Positions 34,947 to 44,631 of a DNA stretch of 64,000 nucleotides are shown one piece after another. A model generated the notes under the pieces. The model did no database searches. It was not told where the DNA came from and was given only the letters and a program-made list of their open reading frames with translations. A program made the translations under genes and the position numbers. The number at the start of each line of letters is the position of its first letter. The stretch's first letter is position 1. This DNA is from Allobaculum mucilyticum (GTDB lineage Bacteria > Bacillota_I > Bacilli_A > Erysipelotrichales > Erysipelotrichaceae). The stretch covers positions 2,666,001 to 2,730,000 of the forward strand of contig NZ_CP078089.1 in NCBI RefSeq assembly GCF_022701195.1, written 5' to 3'.

Positions 34947-36497
34947 TTAAGCAGGATCGCTTTCTGCCGGTACATCGTACATATGCGAAATTTCCTGAAC
35001 TTTTTCGGAATGAACCGATTCGTCCGCAAATTTCATTGCATCTTCGTTGGCGTACTTCTTGACCTGAGCAGAAGCTTTGGCGATTGGAGCGAGTGTTCCG
35101 GCGCCGGCAACGCATCCGCCAGGGCAGGCCATGCCTTCAAGCAGGTAGCCGTTCAAACGGCCGGCTTTAGCCATCATCAGCATGGTGCGGCAGTTCTTCA
35201 GACCTTCAGCAGCCTGAACTTTAACGGTTGTACCCGGATTGTTTTTCTCGATCAGGGTCTTAACTGCTTTGGCAACACCGCCGGATACAGCGAATTCACG
35301 GCCGGCAGCAGTACCGATATCGAAGGTTGTTTCATCCGCTTCGATCTGCGGCAGATCGATGCCTTTGGCAACGAACATGCCCATGACTTCTTCAAAAGTC
35401 AGAACGAAGTCAACATCGGAACGGATGGAGCGGCGGCTGGCTTCAAGCTTCTTGGCAGCGCATGGTCCGATGAAGCAGACTTTGGCATTCGGATGGTCTT
35501 TCTTGATCAGACGGGCTGTCAGAACCATCGGTGTCAGTGCCATGGAGATGTAATCCTTGAACTGCGGGAATTCCTTTTTAGCCATTACAGACCAGGCAGG
35601 GCAGCAGCTTGTAGCCATGAACGGCTGTTTTTCAGGTACTTTCTCGAGGAAGTCTTCTGCCTCTTCAATGGTGCAGAGGTCGGCACCGATGGCAACTTCA
35701 ACGACATCGGAGAACCCTGCTTCTTTAAGAGCCGCAATGACTTTCTCCGGAGTAACGCCGGCACCAAACTGGCCGACAAATGCAGGAGCAACAGCTGCGA
35801 TGACTTCATCGCCCTGTTTCATTGCATGAATGGTCTGGAAGATCTGACCTTTGTCAACGATTGCGCCAAACGGGCAAGATACAAGGCACTGACCGCAGGA
35901 TACGCATTTGTCGTAGTTGATCTGTGCTTTTCCGTCTTCGTCGGAGTGGATTGCGTTCATGCCGCAGGACGCTGCGCATGGACGTTCGATTTTGATGATT
36001 GCATGGTACGGACAGGCATCCATGCATTTTCCGCATTTTACGCAGAGATCCTGGTCAATTTCGGAATGACCGTCAACGATGGAAACGGCCTTCTTCGGGC
36101 AGACTTCTACGCACTGATGGGAAAGGCAGCCCTGGCATCCGTTGGTAACCATGACTTTCTTTTCAGGACAGGCGTGGCACGCGAAGGAAATGATGTTAAC
36201 CAGCGGCTGGTCATAAAATTTCTCTGCTACTACGCTTTCTTCGACACCGTCGCTGATTGCGCCGGCTGTGGTGATGTCGCGTACCGGCAGGCCCATGCCA
36301 AGACGGAGCCGCTCGCCGATGATTGCGCGCTCAAGGAAAACGGAGTCGCGATATTTCGCCTGTTTACCCTGGATAATTTCGTAGGGGATGGATTCCATCC
36401 GTTCTTTGTAATCGGTATTGTCGCTGTAAGCCATATCTGCGATGGACGCAAAGACTTTACGGCGGATATCTGTGACTGAGTTGTAAACGCCTCTCAT
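34947..36497 (-). CDS. Monomeric [FeFe] hydrogenase-family protein with ferredoxin domains
   Basis: 516 residues. The N-terminal half holds several Cys clusters for [4Fe-4S] centres (CQGCLSHQCVEVCPKK, CVKCGKCMDACP, CVSCGQCLVSCP). The H-cluster domain has TSCCPAW (proton-transfer Cys about 298, ligand Cys 299), FIGPCAAKKLEASR (Cys 346) and EGMACPGGCVAG (Cys 458 and 462), so all four cluster ligands are kept. The sequence around the three loops is like the poorly studied group B enzymes of anaerobic Firmicutes. The role is proton reduction or hydrogen sensing in the cytoplasm. The maturases HydE, HydF and HydG are not in this window. Confidence 0.92.
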   Translation of the reverse strand: MRGVYNSVTDIRRKVFASIADMAYSDNTDYKERMESIPYEIIQGKQAKYRDSVFLERAIIGERLRLGMGLPVRDITTAGAISDGVEESVVAEKFYDQPLVNIISFACHACPEKKVMVTNGCQGCLSHQCVEVCPKKAVSIVDGHSEIDQDLCVKCGKCMDACPYHAIIKIERPCAASCGMNAIHSDEDGKAQINYDKCVSCGQCLVSCPFGAIVDKGQIFQTIHAMKQGDEVIAAVAPAFVGQFGAGVTPEKVIAALKEAGFSDVVEVAIGADLCTIEEAEDFLEKVPEKQPFMATSCCPAWSVMAKKEFPQFKDYISMALTPMVLTARLIKKDHPNAKVCFIGPCAAKKLEASRRSIRSDVDFVLTFEEVMGMFVAKGIDLPQIEADETTFDIGTAAGREFAVSGGVAKAVKTLIEKNNPGTTVKVQAAEGLKNCRTMLMMAKAGRLNGYLLEGMACPGGCVAGAGTLAPIAKASAQVKKYANEDAMKFADESVHSEKVQEISHMYDVPAESDPA

Positions 36498-36783
36498 ATT
36501 CTCTTGCCTGTTCCTTTCTTCTGTGTTCGGTTCGAGTTCTTTCTCTGAACTGGCTGTACTATTGTGTATGACAGCCTAATTACATTATATGATTGTTCAA
36601 AATTTCACAACTGATTTTTTGATGAATCCGATTCTTTTTTCAAAGTAAGAGGTTTCATAAATTTTTCAGTCATTCCCTGCGAGGTGTCTGATGAAAAGTG
36701 ACAGTCCGTTTTATCTGAATGAACCCCATAAAACGAAACGTTTTTCAGACGGATTTTCCAAGGAAGAAGAAAAGAAAGGCAGT

Positions 36784-37731
36784 ATGAATATGAAAGAAAT
36801 CCATATTGATCACAATGATGCAGGACAGCGTCTCGATAAATTTCTTGCCAAGACATTCCCGAACCTTGGCAAGTCTGCCATGTACAAAGCGATCCGCAAT
36901 AAGAAAATCAAGGTCAACCGCAAACGGGCAGCTTTTGATCAGAAGCTTGTCTATGGCGATACGATTCTGCTTTTTCTTCCGCCGGATCTGCTGGAAACCA
37001 GAGAACGGCAGATTGTAAAACTTCCCGATCCGCAGGTCGTCTATGAAGACAACGAGCTGCTTGTACTGAACAAGCCGGCCGGTCTGCTTTCTGTAAAAGA
37101 TGCGCCGGGCGATCAGGATACGCTCAATGACCGCCTGCTCTGGTGGATGAGCAAAACCGGCCGCTATGATGCAAAAACTGAACTCTCCTTTACACCGGCG
37201 ATCTCCCACCGGCTGGATCGCAATACAGCCGGACTTGTACTGGCAGGCAAAAACGCAAAATCATCAAGAGAACTAGCTGAAGCCATACGGGAGCGGAAAA
37301 TCCATAAAAACTATCTGGCCATTACCCGAAAACGCCCAAAAGAAGGACGGATCGTTCTGTATCTGAAAAAAGAGCAGACGATGGCTAAAATCAGCGAGAC
37401 ACCGCAGGAGGGCTATCAGGAAGCCATCATGAATGTTCAGGTTCTGGAAGAAAAAGACGGACGGGTTCTCAGTACCGTTGATCTGGAAACCGGCCGGTTC
37501 CATCAGATCCGTGCATCGCTGGCTTACCTTGGTACGCCGCTCTGGCAGGACCGGAAATACGGAGATCCAGATGGTAACGGCCGCTACGCTCTGCAGGCCT
37601 GGCGGATTGAACTTGAACCGCTTGAAGACGAAAAGCCGACACTTGATGATCCATGCGCGCATCTCAATGAGAAAACCGGCAGCCTGATTATCGAACTGCC
37701 GGAAAGTCAGCGGCTTTCATTAAACAGATAA
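36784..37731 (+). CDS. RluA-family pseudouridine synthase
   Basis: 315 residues from the ATG at 36784, chosen because AAAGG lies five bases upstream and the S4 domain starts there; the frame is open further 5'. The S4 RNA-binding domain (about 12-70) has QRLDKFLAKTFPNLGKS. The catalytic domain has LVLNKPAGLLS and ISHRLDRNTAGL with catalytic Asp145, then TGRFHQIRASLAYLG. It isomerises uridine in rRNA or tRNA; the site cannot be told. Confidence 0.93.
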   Translation: MNMKEIHIDHNDAGQRLDKFLAKTFPNLGKSAMYKAIRNKKIKVNRKRAAFDQKLVYGDTILLFLPPDLLETRERQIVKLPDPQVVYEDNELLVLNKPAGLLSVKDAPGDQDTLNDRLLWWMSKTGRYDAKTELSFTPAISHRLDRNTAGLVLAGKNAKSSRELAEAIRERKIHKNYLAITRKRPKEGRIVLYLKKEQTMAKISETPQEGYQEAIMNVQVLEEKDGRVLSTVDLETGRFHQIRASLAYLGTPLWQDRKYGDPDGNGRYALQAWRIELEPLEDEKPTLDDPCAHLNEKTGSLIIELPESQRLSLNR

Positions 37732-37852
37732 AGCAATCGATCATGGAATCTGATCATGCAATATATATGGAAGAATCATGTCCCGGATCCGGAAAAATCA
37801 AGTCATCCGTCTAACGGCTAAGAAGCAAAAGCATGACAGAAGAAGACAAATC

Positions 37853-37895
37853 AGATGTGAACATTCCACGCGTTTTGGAAAGTCACATCTTTTTT
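37853..37895 (+). terminator. Terminator of the first RluA-type gene
   Basis: AGATGTGA/TCACATCT with an inner TTCCA/TGGAA, followed by TTTTTT. Confidence 0.75.
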
Positions 37896-37908
37896 CTACG
37901 CTGTCCTC

Positions 37909-38487
37909 ATGACAAAATTACTCATTTCACTTATGACGCTTTTCGCTTTGATGCTCTATGTCTTCAGACGAAATCCGATCTCTTCATTTGCACCGCTCTG
38001 TTTTTGGATGGTTCTGTTTGGCGCAGAACTTTCCAGGATGTCCGAAGCGTATGGAGCATATGCTCTGTTCTTTGGGATTGGAGCCGGTTTTGCCTGGCTG
38101 GAAGACTGGCATAGCCGGTATCTTCATCCGCTCTGGCTGATTGCAATGGCTGCTCTGGTTTTCTTTACGCCATCGCAGGCAGCTGAAGTTTCGCAAAGAC
38201 TTGCAGGAATGACCTTTGGATTAGTGGCCTTGCCGTTCTTTTTGAAAAAGAAGATGGGAAGTGCGGATGTGATCTGTCTGCTGGCCTTTGGCTGGATTCT
38301 GGGATTTGATCGGATGTGTATCTGTGTACTGATGGCCTGTGCAATGGGGATAATCTGCGCACTTGCGCTGCACCTGCCGGATCTGCCGTTTGTCAGCTTC
38401 CTGCTTGCCGGTTTCTGGATTGCGCTAGGACAGGGTTATGGGCTGCATGCAAGACTGATGCTGCTGATTGCAGGGAGTCAGTTTTAG
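37909..38487 (+). CDS. Membrane protein resembling an A24 prepilin peptidase
   Basis: 192 residues with about six membrane helices. GSADVICLLAFGWILG resembles the GxGD aspartate loop of type IV prepilin peptidases, but the second Gly is Ala. WLEDWHSRYLHP could supply the first Asp. The N-terminal methylase part is absent. No ribosome site precedes the ATG, which lies 13 bases after the terminator hairpin, so the start is uncertain. No pilin genes are nearby. Peptidase activity is doubtful without comparison. Confidence 0.55.
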   Translation: MTKLLISLMTLFALMLYVFRRNPISSFAPLCFWMVLFGAELSRMSEAYGAYALFFGIGAGFAWLEDWHSRYLHPLWLIAMAALVFFTPSQAAEVSQRLAGMTFGLVALPFFLKKKMGSADVICLLAFGWILGFDRMCICVLMACAMGIICALALHLPDLPFVSFLLAGFWIALGQGYGLHARLMLLIAGSQF

Positions 38488-38653
38488 AGTTGTGTTCAAT
38501 CGGGCAGTCATCACAAAATGCATAGTTCATCAAAACGGTATACTTTTGTTAAACTGTTCGGCAGGCCGCAATCCGCAGTGCCATCTTTTGAAATGCTGTC
38601 ATCTCATTTAGATGCACTGATCCGGACGCATGTGCCTGTACAGGAGGAAATGT

Positions 38654-40039
38654 ATGAACAGCTGGTTTGATGATCTTTCTGCAGTCCCCAATGGACTTGC
38701 ACTTGGCGGCGGCGGAGCCAAAGGCTGCTATGAAATTGGAGTATGGAAAGCGCTGCGCGAACAGGGAATTCGTTTTGAGCGTGTTTCCGGAACATCGATC
38801 GGCGCACTGGTCGGTGCGATGTATGTCCAGGATTCACTGGATTCCATGATTGAATTTGTCCAGACGATCCGTCCCGATGCGATCGCAGAAGATCTATTTG
38901 CGTTTCCGGAGAACCTTGGCAAATGGGTTTCGGAACGAAAAGAGATTTCCGGTTTTCTGAATAAATACATTTTCTCGAGAACCGGCATGGATATTTCACC
39001 GCTCAAAGATGTCATTGCCCGGTTGTTCAATTACCAGGTCTTTGAAGCTTCGCCGGTGAACTTTGCCTGCATGACATTCAATCTGACCAGACGCCGTCCG
39101 GAAGCGTATTTCAAAGATGAGATGAATGCAGAAAATGCGGCGCAGATCATTCTGGCTTCTGCTTCCTGCTATCCGGCTTTTCCGGTGATGAAAATGAACG
39201 GGAATGAATACATCGACGGCGGCTACTGGGATAATATTCCGGTTGATCTTGCCGAAAAAATGGGTGCAAAAAAGGTCCTGGCCATCAACGTAGAAGGACC
39301 GGGTCTCGTTCTTCCGGTGAACAAAGAGATCGATACCTTTACAATCCGCCCGATGATTCAGCTGGGAAGCTTCCTCGATTTTTCAAAGGACAGCTGCATG
39401 CGCGCACTCAATGCCGGTGAGCTGGAGATGGGCAAACTGCTCGGACGCTGGTGCGGTCATTTCTATACCTTTGACTTGAATGATGAAGGAAATCTTGAAT
39501 TCTGGAACGGCTATCTGGAATTCATGTTCTCCATCGCACGGGTTTCGATTGCGCCGAAAGATATCGAAACGTTTAACCAGTGGGCGTGCGGTTATACGCC
39601 AAGTACCCTTTCTAAAACGCTCTGCGGCGGTCAGACGCTTTTTGAGCTGGTTGAAGATCTGGCCTTTTTTGCCGGTCTTGATCCTGTAAAAGTCTGGAAT
39701 CTGCAGGATTTTCTGAACACGCTGATGGATGTTCTTGGCGATATTCACGCCCGTCCATTTACTGCCATTGATTCAGCCGATGTTGACCGTCGGATGATGC
39801 ATATTTCCATGATCCATGCTTCGCTGCTTCGAAATGGTCTGGAAACCGTGTTCCATCGGGGTGCATCTGGACTCTCACCGGCTGAATATGCCCTGGCTCT
39901 GGTCTGGCAGATGCTCGAATCCGCCCTCAGACCTGTAAAAGAAGAGAATGAAGACTCAACTGAGGCAGGAAAGAGCACAGAAAACGAAGCGAATGCAGAC
40001 CATCCTGCTCAGGCAGAGACAGACAAAACGAATCATTGA
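38654..40039 (+). CDS. Patatin-like phospholipase (first of a tandem pair)
   Basis: 461 residues from the ATG at 38654, six bases after AGGAGG. The patatin domain (about 13-215) has the oxyanion loop GGGGAKG, nucleophile Ser48 in GTSIG and Asp188 in DGG, the full dyad. The C-terminal half (about 230-430) is helical and unassigned; the last 30 residues are acidic. There is no signal peptide, so it is cytoplasmic. It would hydrolyse acyl esters of lipids. A paralogue follows 98 bases downstream. Confidence 0.9.
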   Translation: MNSWFDDLSAVPNGLALGGGGAKGCYEIGVWKALREQGIRFERVSGTSIGALVGAMYVQDSLDSMIEFVQTIRPDAIAEDLFAFPENLGKWVSERKEISGFLNKYIFSRTGMDISPLKDVIARLFNYQVFEASPVNFACMTFNLTRRRPEAYFKDEMNAENAAQIILASASCYPAFPVMKMNGNEYIDGGYWDNIPVDLAEKMGAKKVLAINVEGPGLVLPVNKEIDTFTIRPMIQLGSFLDFSKDSCMRALNAGELEMGKLLGRWCGHFYTFDLNDEGNLEFWNGYLEFMFSIARVSIAPKDIETFNQWACGYTPSTLSKTLCGGQTLFELVEDLAFFAGLDPVKVWNLQDFLNTLMDVLGDIHARPFTAIDSADVDRRMMHISMIHASLLRNGLETVFHRGASGLSPAEYALALVWQMLESALRPVKEENEDSTEAGKSTENEANADHPAQAETDKTNH

Positions 40040-40137
40040 GAAAAAAAGACTGTTCAGTTTGAAAATCTTAAACAGCCGTTTGGAAAGTTTTAGCATTCAG
40101 CAGATATGATCCTGTCTGATTCAGACGGAGGTAGATT

Positions 40138-41745
40138 ATGGAAACGCAGAATAGAGAAAACAGACTGCCCTTTGAAAAGAAACCGGGACAGAAGTTTGGT
40201 CTGGTCCTGGGCGGCGGAGGAAGCAAAGGGTGCTATCACGTCGGTGTCTGGCAGGCATTCAATGAAGCCGGCATTACTTTTGATGCGGTAACCGGTACAT
40301 CCATCGGTGCTCTGGTTGGCATTTTCTACCCGGGAAACCGGATTGAGACAGTGACGGATTTTGTCATGAACATGCAGCCCGGTGAAATTGCACAGGATCT
40401 GCCGGTTCTTCCGGTGACAATGAAAGAAACAGTCAAAGGGTCGAAAACGATTCTGAGTTTCATCATCCGCTATTTTGATTCACGCATGGACATTACGCCG
40501 CTGCGGGAACATTTCCGTTCGATGTTTGATTACGAAATTTTCGCCGCTTCGCCTGTGCGCTATGCCTGCATGACGTATTGCGAAACAAAGAAGGAACCGC
40601 GGGCCTTTTTCAAAAGTGAAATCACACCGGACAATGCAGAAGAAATCGTTATGGCTTCTTCAGCGTGCTATCCGGCTTTTCCAAAAGTCACCATCGGAGA
40701 AGAAGTCTTTATGGACGGCATGTATGCCGATAATGTGCCCATCGATCTGCTTTCTTCGATTCAGCCGGATACAGACTGGGTTGCGGTAGTCGATCTGCAT
40801 GATCCGGCAGAACCAAAACCGCCTGCACTGCGTGATGATATGTTCTACATTGAACCGCTCGTTAACCCGGGAAATGCGCTTGATTTCAGCAGAGCGCATG
40901 CGTCCAGACTGTATGCGCAGGGCTACCTTGAAACCAAGAAACGGCTTGGTCAGTATTCCGGCTACCTGTATACCTTCCAGCACAGCGATGATGCATATAT
41001 TCAGCTGATCGAAGACTACCTGATGCGACAGACCGCACAGATGCAGGTCATCTTTCCAAAAGTCGATCATCTTGACTCGCATGTGATCCGTCAGGCTCTT
41101 GGCTATCAGCCAGGCGATCTTCCGACTGCGCATGATCCATCTTATGAGTTTGGCCGCTATGTAGAAGGCCTGGCTTTGATCGCCGGTATTGACCCGATTG
41201 CTCTGCGCAGCTATCCGGATTTCCTGCGTGAACTGGTTTCCCGCCTGAAAGACAAAGGAACCGATACTGACAGTGATGAATATAAGGTCGTCGAGCTGCT
41301 CAAAAAGATGAAGCGCGAAGAGAGCATCAGTTTCATTCACCGGCAGTATGTCCGTCATCATGGAAAACTCCCGGAAAAAACCGAAGCGCTCAAGGAACAG
41401 TTCCCGGTAAGCTTCGTTCTTGGCTGGATCTGGTACTGCCTCGATGCTCTGATCGAAGAGCTCGACCGGATTCAGAAACCGCAGACCGACCAGGAAAACG
41501 GCGAGCAGGATAATACGGAGAACACCAGCGATCCGGCGCAGACAGATGGAGAAGAAGAAAAAGAAAAGCCGCTGATGGATGCTGGTACCGGTCTTGGCGG
41601 TCTGCTCAAAGCCGGAACTCTTGCTCATATGAAGCATTTTATCCCTGCATTCCATGCAGCCCATCATAAAGATCTTCCACCCCTGCCGGCTGATGGAACT
41701 GAACCGGTCAAGCCGGAGCAGCCAGTCGGGAAGAAACCGGCGTGA
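40138..41745 (+). CDS. Patatin-like phospholipase (second of a tandem pair)
   Basis: 535 residues; GGAGG precedes the ATG. The dyad is Ser55 in GTSIG and Asp193 in DGM (Gly to Met in the third position), with GGGGSKG as the oxyanion loop. It shares CYPAFP and the helical C-terminal region with the preceding gene, so they arose by duplication. It differs by a longer acidic low-complexity linker (about 440-475) and a His/Pro-rich end. It is cytoplasmic, with an unknown lipid substrate. Confidence 0.9.
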   Translation: METQNRENRLPFEKKPGQKFGLVLGGGGSKGCYHVGVWQAFNEAGITFDAVTGTSIGALVGIFYPGNRIETVTDFVMNMQPGEIAQDLPVLPVTMKETVKGSKTILSFIIRYFDSRMDITPLREHFRSMFDYEIFAASPVRYACMTYCETKKEPRAFFKSEITPDNAEEIVMASSACYPAFPKVTIGEEVFMDGMYADNVPIDLLSSIQPDTDWVAVVDLHDPAEPKPPALRDDMFYIEPLVNPGNALDFSRAHASRLYAQGYLETKKRLGQYSGYLYTFQHSDDAYIQLIEDYLMRQTAQMQVIFPKVDHLDSHVIRQALGYQPGDLPTAHDPSYEFGRYVEGLALIAGIDPIALRSYPDFLRELVSRLKDKGTDTDSDEYKVVELLKKMKREESISFIHRQYVRHHGKLPEKTEALKEQFPVSFVLGWIWYCLDALIEELDRIQKPQTDQENGEQDNTENTSDPAQTDGEEEKEKPLMDAGTGLGGLLKAGTLAHMKHFIPAFHAAHHKDLPPLPADGTEPVKPEQPVGKKPA

Positions 41746-41810
41746 AAGAAAGTGACGCCGGCAAACAATAATCCAGAACCGCGCTCTCCTGATCAAAGAA
41801 AAGCGACAGA

Positions 41811-41842
41811 AAAAACGCATTGCCGGGCAGCGATGCGTTTTT
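41811..41842. terminator. Convergent bidirectional terminator
   Basis: AAAAACGCAT/ATGCGTTTTT stem between the patatin pair (plus) and the second RluA-type gene (minus). Confidence 0.85.
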
Positions 41843-41867
41843 CACTTCTGTAGTTCTGTAATCTGAT

Positions 41868-42770
41868 TTATTCGGATTTTGCGAGTTCCGGATCAAACCA
41901 TTTGAAACGGGTATCCATGTCGAGTTCGACATCGATTTTCTGATGGGTGAACGGCTGCAGGAAGGACAGACGGTAAGCCTGAAGCATGAGTCCCTTCTTG
42001 TTGCGGACTAAGCCGTAGAGAGGATCGTTCATGATCGGGTAGCCTAGATTGGACAGGTGAACACGGATCTGATGTTTGCGGCCGGTGGAAATTTCCGCTT
42101 TGACCAGCGATTTGTCATCAAAGAGTTTCAGACGGCTGATATGGGTATGCGCCGGTTTTCCTTTTTTGAAGACGATCATCTTTTCGGCATTGTGACGGTC
42201 GCGGGCGATCGGGTTGTTGATGTCGATTTCGCGGTGATCCACACGTCCATCGACAACCGCCAGGTATTCTTTTTTGGCGGTTCCGTCTTCAAACTGCTGA
42301 TCAAGATACGCTTTGACCAGAGGGTGTTTGGAGAAGAGAACCAGACCGGACGCCTCGAAGTCGATGCGGTTTACAGGCTGAGCAGGGAAGCGGGCCGAGT
42401 TAGTGACGAGATAAGCGTTGACGCGGGAAGTCAGAGTATCGTCCTGATTTCCGTCGCCATGGACGAGAAGGAACGGTTTCTTGTTGGCAACCAGGCAGAA
42501 ATCGTCTTCATAGACTACAGGGACGGGCTTGAATTCAAGTGGGGTATCGTCGTTGAAATCATAGGTATCATCGACAGAAACGGTGATCTTATCAGAAGGC
42601 AGGATTTCTTCAGCCGGGTTGGTAATGAGCGTTCCGCCTTTAAGAATCTGTGTATGTTTTTTCTTTTCTTTGGAAATATCCAGGAACGCATTGAGTGCTT
42701 CAAGCGTGGAAGGCTCATCGGTTTTGACCTGAAGGTTTCCATTCTTTAAAAGAGTGACTTGGTATGACAT
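41868..42770 (-). CDS. RluA-family pseudouridine synthase (second)
   Basis: 300 residues. The N-terminal domain is S4-like but divergent (TLEALNAFLDISKEKKKH). The catalytic domain has LVANKKPFLLVHGD and VNRIDFEASGLVL with Asp137 (HRLD replaced by NRID), then TGRKHQIRVHLSNLGYPI. The changed catalytic context marks a different subfamily from the gene at 36784. Substrate RNA unknown. Confidence 0.9.
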   Translation of the reverse strand: MSYQVTLLKNGNLQVKTDEPSTLEALNAFLDISKEKKKHTQILKGGTLITNPAEEILPSDKITVSVDDTYDFNDDTPLEFKPVPVVYEDDFCLVANKKPFLLVHGDGNQDDTLTSRVNAYLVTNSARFPAQPVNRIDFEASGLVLFSKHPLVKAYLDQQFEDGTAKKEYLAVVDGRVDHREIDINNPIARDRHNAEKMIVFKKGKPAHTHISRLKLFDDKSLVKAEISTGRKHQIRVHLSNLGYPIMNDPLYGLVRNKKGLMLQAYRLSFLQPFTHQKIDVELDMDTRFKWFDPELAKSE

Positions 42771-43144
42771 GGTTCATTCCTTTCGTAGGGAGTATATTGC
42801 CTTGTTCTATTTTAGCCCCGAAGCGGCAAAGACCCTGCAATGATGAACTGTTCGATTGTAAGCAGCAGAGGAACTGGCTTTTGAGAGCAGAATTGGACAG
42901 CTGCAGAAATCATCCGGAAGGAAAAAGAAAAGAATCTGGAACGGTACAGAAATGCCGAATCTATTTACATGCATTTAGGAAGAATGGAAGAACCGGCAGA
43001 ACCTTCTGGTGAATGGACCGATTCAGATACAAAAATCGCTCCCAGACTGAACATTTTAAACGGATCAGCCCAAAAAAAGACGGGTTTTCAAATCTGATGA
43101 AAGCGGGTTTTCATGATAGACTGAATCACAGGAGGAATGATCCT
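42771..43144. other. Promoter-containing gap
   Basis: 374 bases between divergently transcribed genes. A CGGGTTTTCA direct repeat (about 43082 and 43105) lies just before the superoxide reductase ribosome site; no clear promoter boxes were found. Confidence 0.35.
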
Positions 43145-43531
43145 ATGAAACTTTATAAAGGTGCCAATGGCGAGCTGGTTGAACTCCTGCTCCCGGCTGA
43201 AAAAGACGTAAACATTACAATTGACGGACAGCCTGCTGTTCTTCTTGAAGCAGGCAGCACAGATGCTGCGGTTGAAAAACACGTACCGGAAGTTACTGTT
43301 GATGGCGATACCATCAGCGTACAGGTCGGCTCTGTAAAACATCCGATGCTTGAAAAGCACTGGATCACCAACATCTGGATGGAATATCCGGACGGAACAG
43401 TTGAAAAGACAACGCTGATCCCAGGTGAAGAACCAGTTGCCAAATTCTCTGCAAAAGGCCAGAAAGGCAAAGCTGCAGTCTATGAATACTGCAACCTGCA
43501 TGGCCTCTGGAAAAAAGACATCGAACTCTAA
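43145..43531 (+). CDS. Desulfoferrodoxin-type superoxide reductase
   Basis: 128 residues from the ATG at 43145, nine bases after AGGAGG; the frame is open further upstream. The centre II iron ligands are visible: H46 (EKHVPE), H66 and H72 (KHPMLEKHW), C116 and H119 (YCNLHGLW). The N-terminal rubredoxin-like CxxC centre I is absent, so it is a one-iron type. It reduces superoxide to peroxide in the cytoplasm of anaerobes. It is a single-gene unit. Confidence 0.93.
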   Translation: MKLYKGANGELVELLLPAEKDVNITIDGQPAVLLEAGSTDAAVEKHVPEVTVDGDTISVQVGSVKHPMLEKHWITNIWMEYPDGTVEKTTLIPGEEPVAKFSAKGQKGKAAVYEYCNLHGLWKKDIEL

Positions 43532-43628
43532 GCCGGCTGAATGCTGATCCGGGTCATCCAGAGTACTGAGTGTTCATTGTTGAAGATTATGAGTACGGAT
43601 GATCATGAACCTTCTTCAAACAGTCTGT

Positions 43629-43659
43629 AAGGCTGCCTGTATTTGCGGGCGGCCTTTTT
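43629..43659 (+). terminator. Terminator of the superoxide reductase gene
   Basis: AAGGCTGCC paired with GGCGGCCTT, then TTTTTC. Confidence 0.85.
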
Positions 43660-43736
43660 CAATGTTCTTTCAGTCAGCTCAGTTTGGCTGCTCTTCTCTT
43701 TCGGGGATAATTGAAGTAATGAAGGAGGATGTAACT

Positions 43737-44303
43737 ATGGAAGATAATAAAGTCATTCAGAATCCCGAAAATGCAAAAGAAGAAAGCCTTAGCGAACAGG
43801 AACAGTCGCTGATCGAAGATAAAACAAAAGAAGTAAAAGACGAAGCTGAACAGCTGAAAGCAGATGCGCTTGACAGTTTTGAAGAAGCTAAAGCCAAAGC
43901 AAAAGCAGAAGCTGCGCAGACTGCGCGCCGCCTGGATGCTGCCAAAGCAAGAGCAGCTGACCAGGAAGCAAAAGCCAGAGAAGACTGGAAACATGCAGCC
44001 GATGAAGCAGAAGAGCGTTTTGATGAGTATTCGCAGAAAGCCGGAAAAGACCTGGCTGACTATGCTTCTGATTTTGGGCATAAAGCCGCTATGCAGGCTG
44101 ATGAGTTCAGCAGCCGTTTTGACGGTTTCTCCGATGAAGCCATTGACCGTCTTGGAGACATCCGTGAAAAAGCCGTCGATCATGTCAGCGATTTTGCAAC
44201 GGAAATGCAGAATGATCCAAAGCAGGCTCTGATTGATGCCGGCAAGACAGCTCTGATGATTATCGGTGCAATTGCTCTGCTCAAAGGCATTTTCCGTCAT
44301 TAA
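43737..44303 (+). CDS. Alanine/lysine/glutamate-rich coiled-coil protein with C-terminal membrane helix
   Basis: 188 residues from the ATG at 43737 with AGGAGG eight bases upstream. Residues 15-160 are almost entirely charged amphipathic helix with repeating AKAKAEAAQTARRLDAAKA-like text, similar to LEA or apolipoprotein-like stress proteins. The end (about 168-185, ALMIIGAIALLKGIF) is a tail anchor. Probably membrane-tethered on the inside; function unknown. It has its own terminator. Confidence 0.8.
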   Translation: MEDNKVIQNPENAKEESLSEQEQSLIEDKTKEVKDEAEQLKADALDSFEEAKAKAKAEAAQTARRLDAAKARAADQEAKAREDWKHAADEAEERFDEYSQKAGKDLADYASDFGHKAAMQADEFSSRFDGFSDEAIDRLGDIREKAVDHVSDFATEMQNDPKQALIDAGKTALMIIGAIALLKGIFRH

Positions 44304-44399
44304 TCATCGAATCAGACAGATCTGACTTTCAGCAGCCTCACGGGTTTAATCACGGGGCCGCAGTACGAAAGACAGATACAGTACATTCAGAAATTTCAG

Positions 44400-44430
44400 G
44401 ACATCTTTCCGGAAGGAGAGGTGTCTTTTT
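44400..44430 (+). terminator. Terminator of the coiled-coil gene
   Basis: Eleven-bp stem GACATCTTTCC/GGAGAGGTGTC with two G-U pairs, loop GGAA, then TTTTT. The rest of the 328-base gap shows nothing else except the next gene's AAAGGA site. Confidence 0.8.
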
Positions 44431-44631
44431 ATATTGTGCAAGGAAAAACTGGCGGAAATGGTTCAATATTTATTCCATAATATTTCAGAGAGCCCCTGAG
44501 AAAACTGAATCATTATGAGTTTTGCGACAGACGATGTTATACTGATTCACAGTATCCGGCGCCCTCCTGCATTCAGGCAGGCTTGATGAAAAGACTTGCC
44601 GGGTTGGCGTCAGCGCCAGAAAGGATGAATT

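Noticed and set aside
34983-36479. 498-codon plus-strand frame opposite the hydrogenase gene
   Set aside because: Fully antisense to a gene with clear H-cluster motifs and without its own initiation signal.
43082-43120. Direct repeats CGGGTTTTCA before the superoxide reductase gene as a regulator operator
   Set aside because: Only two imperfectly spaced copies and no match to a known operator such as PerR or Fur boxes that I could establish.
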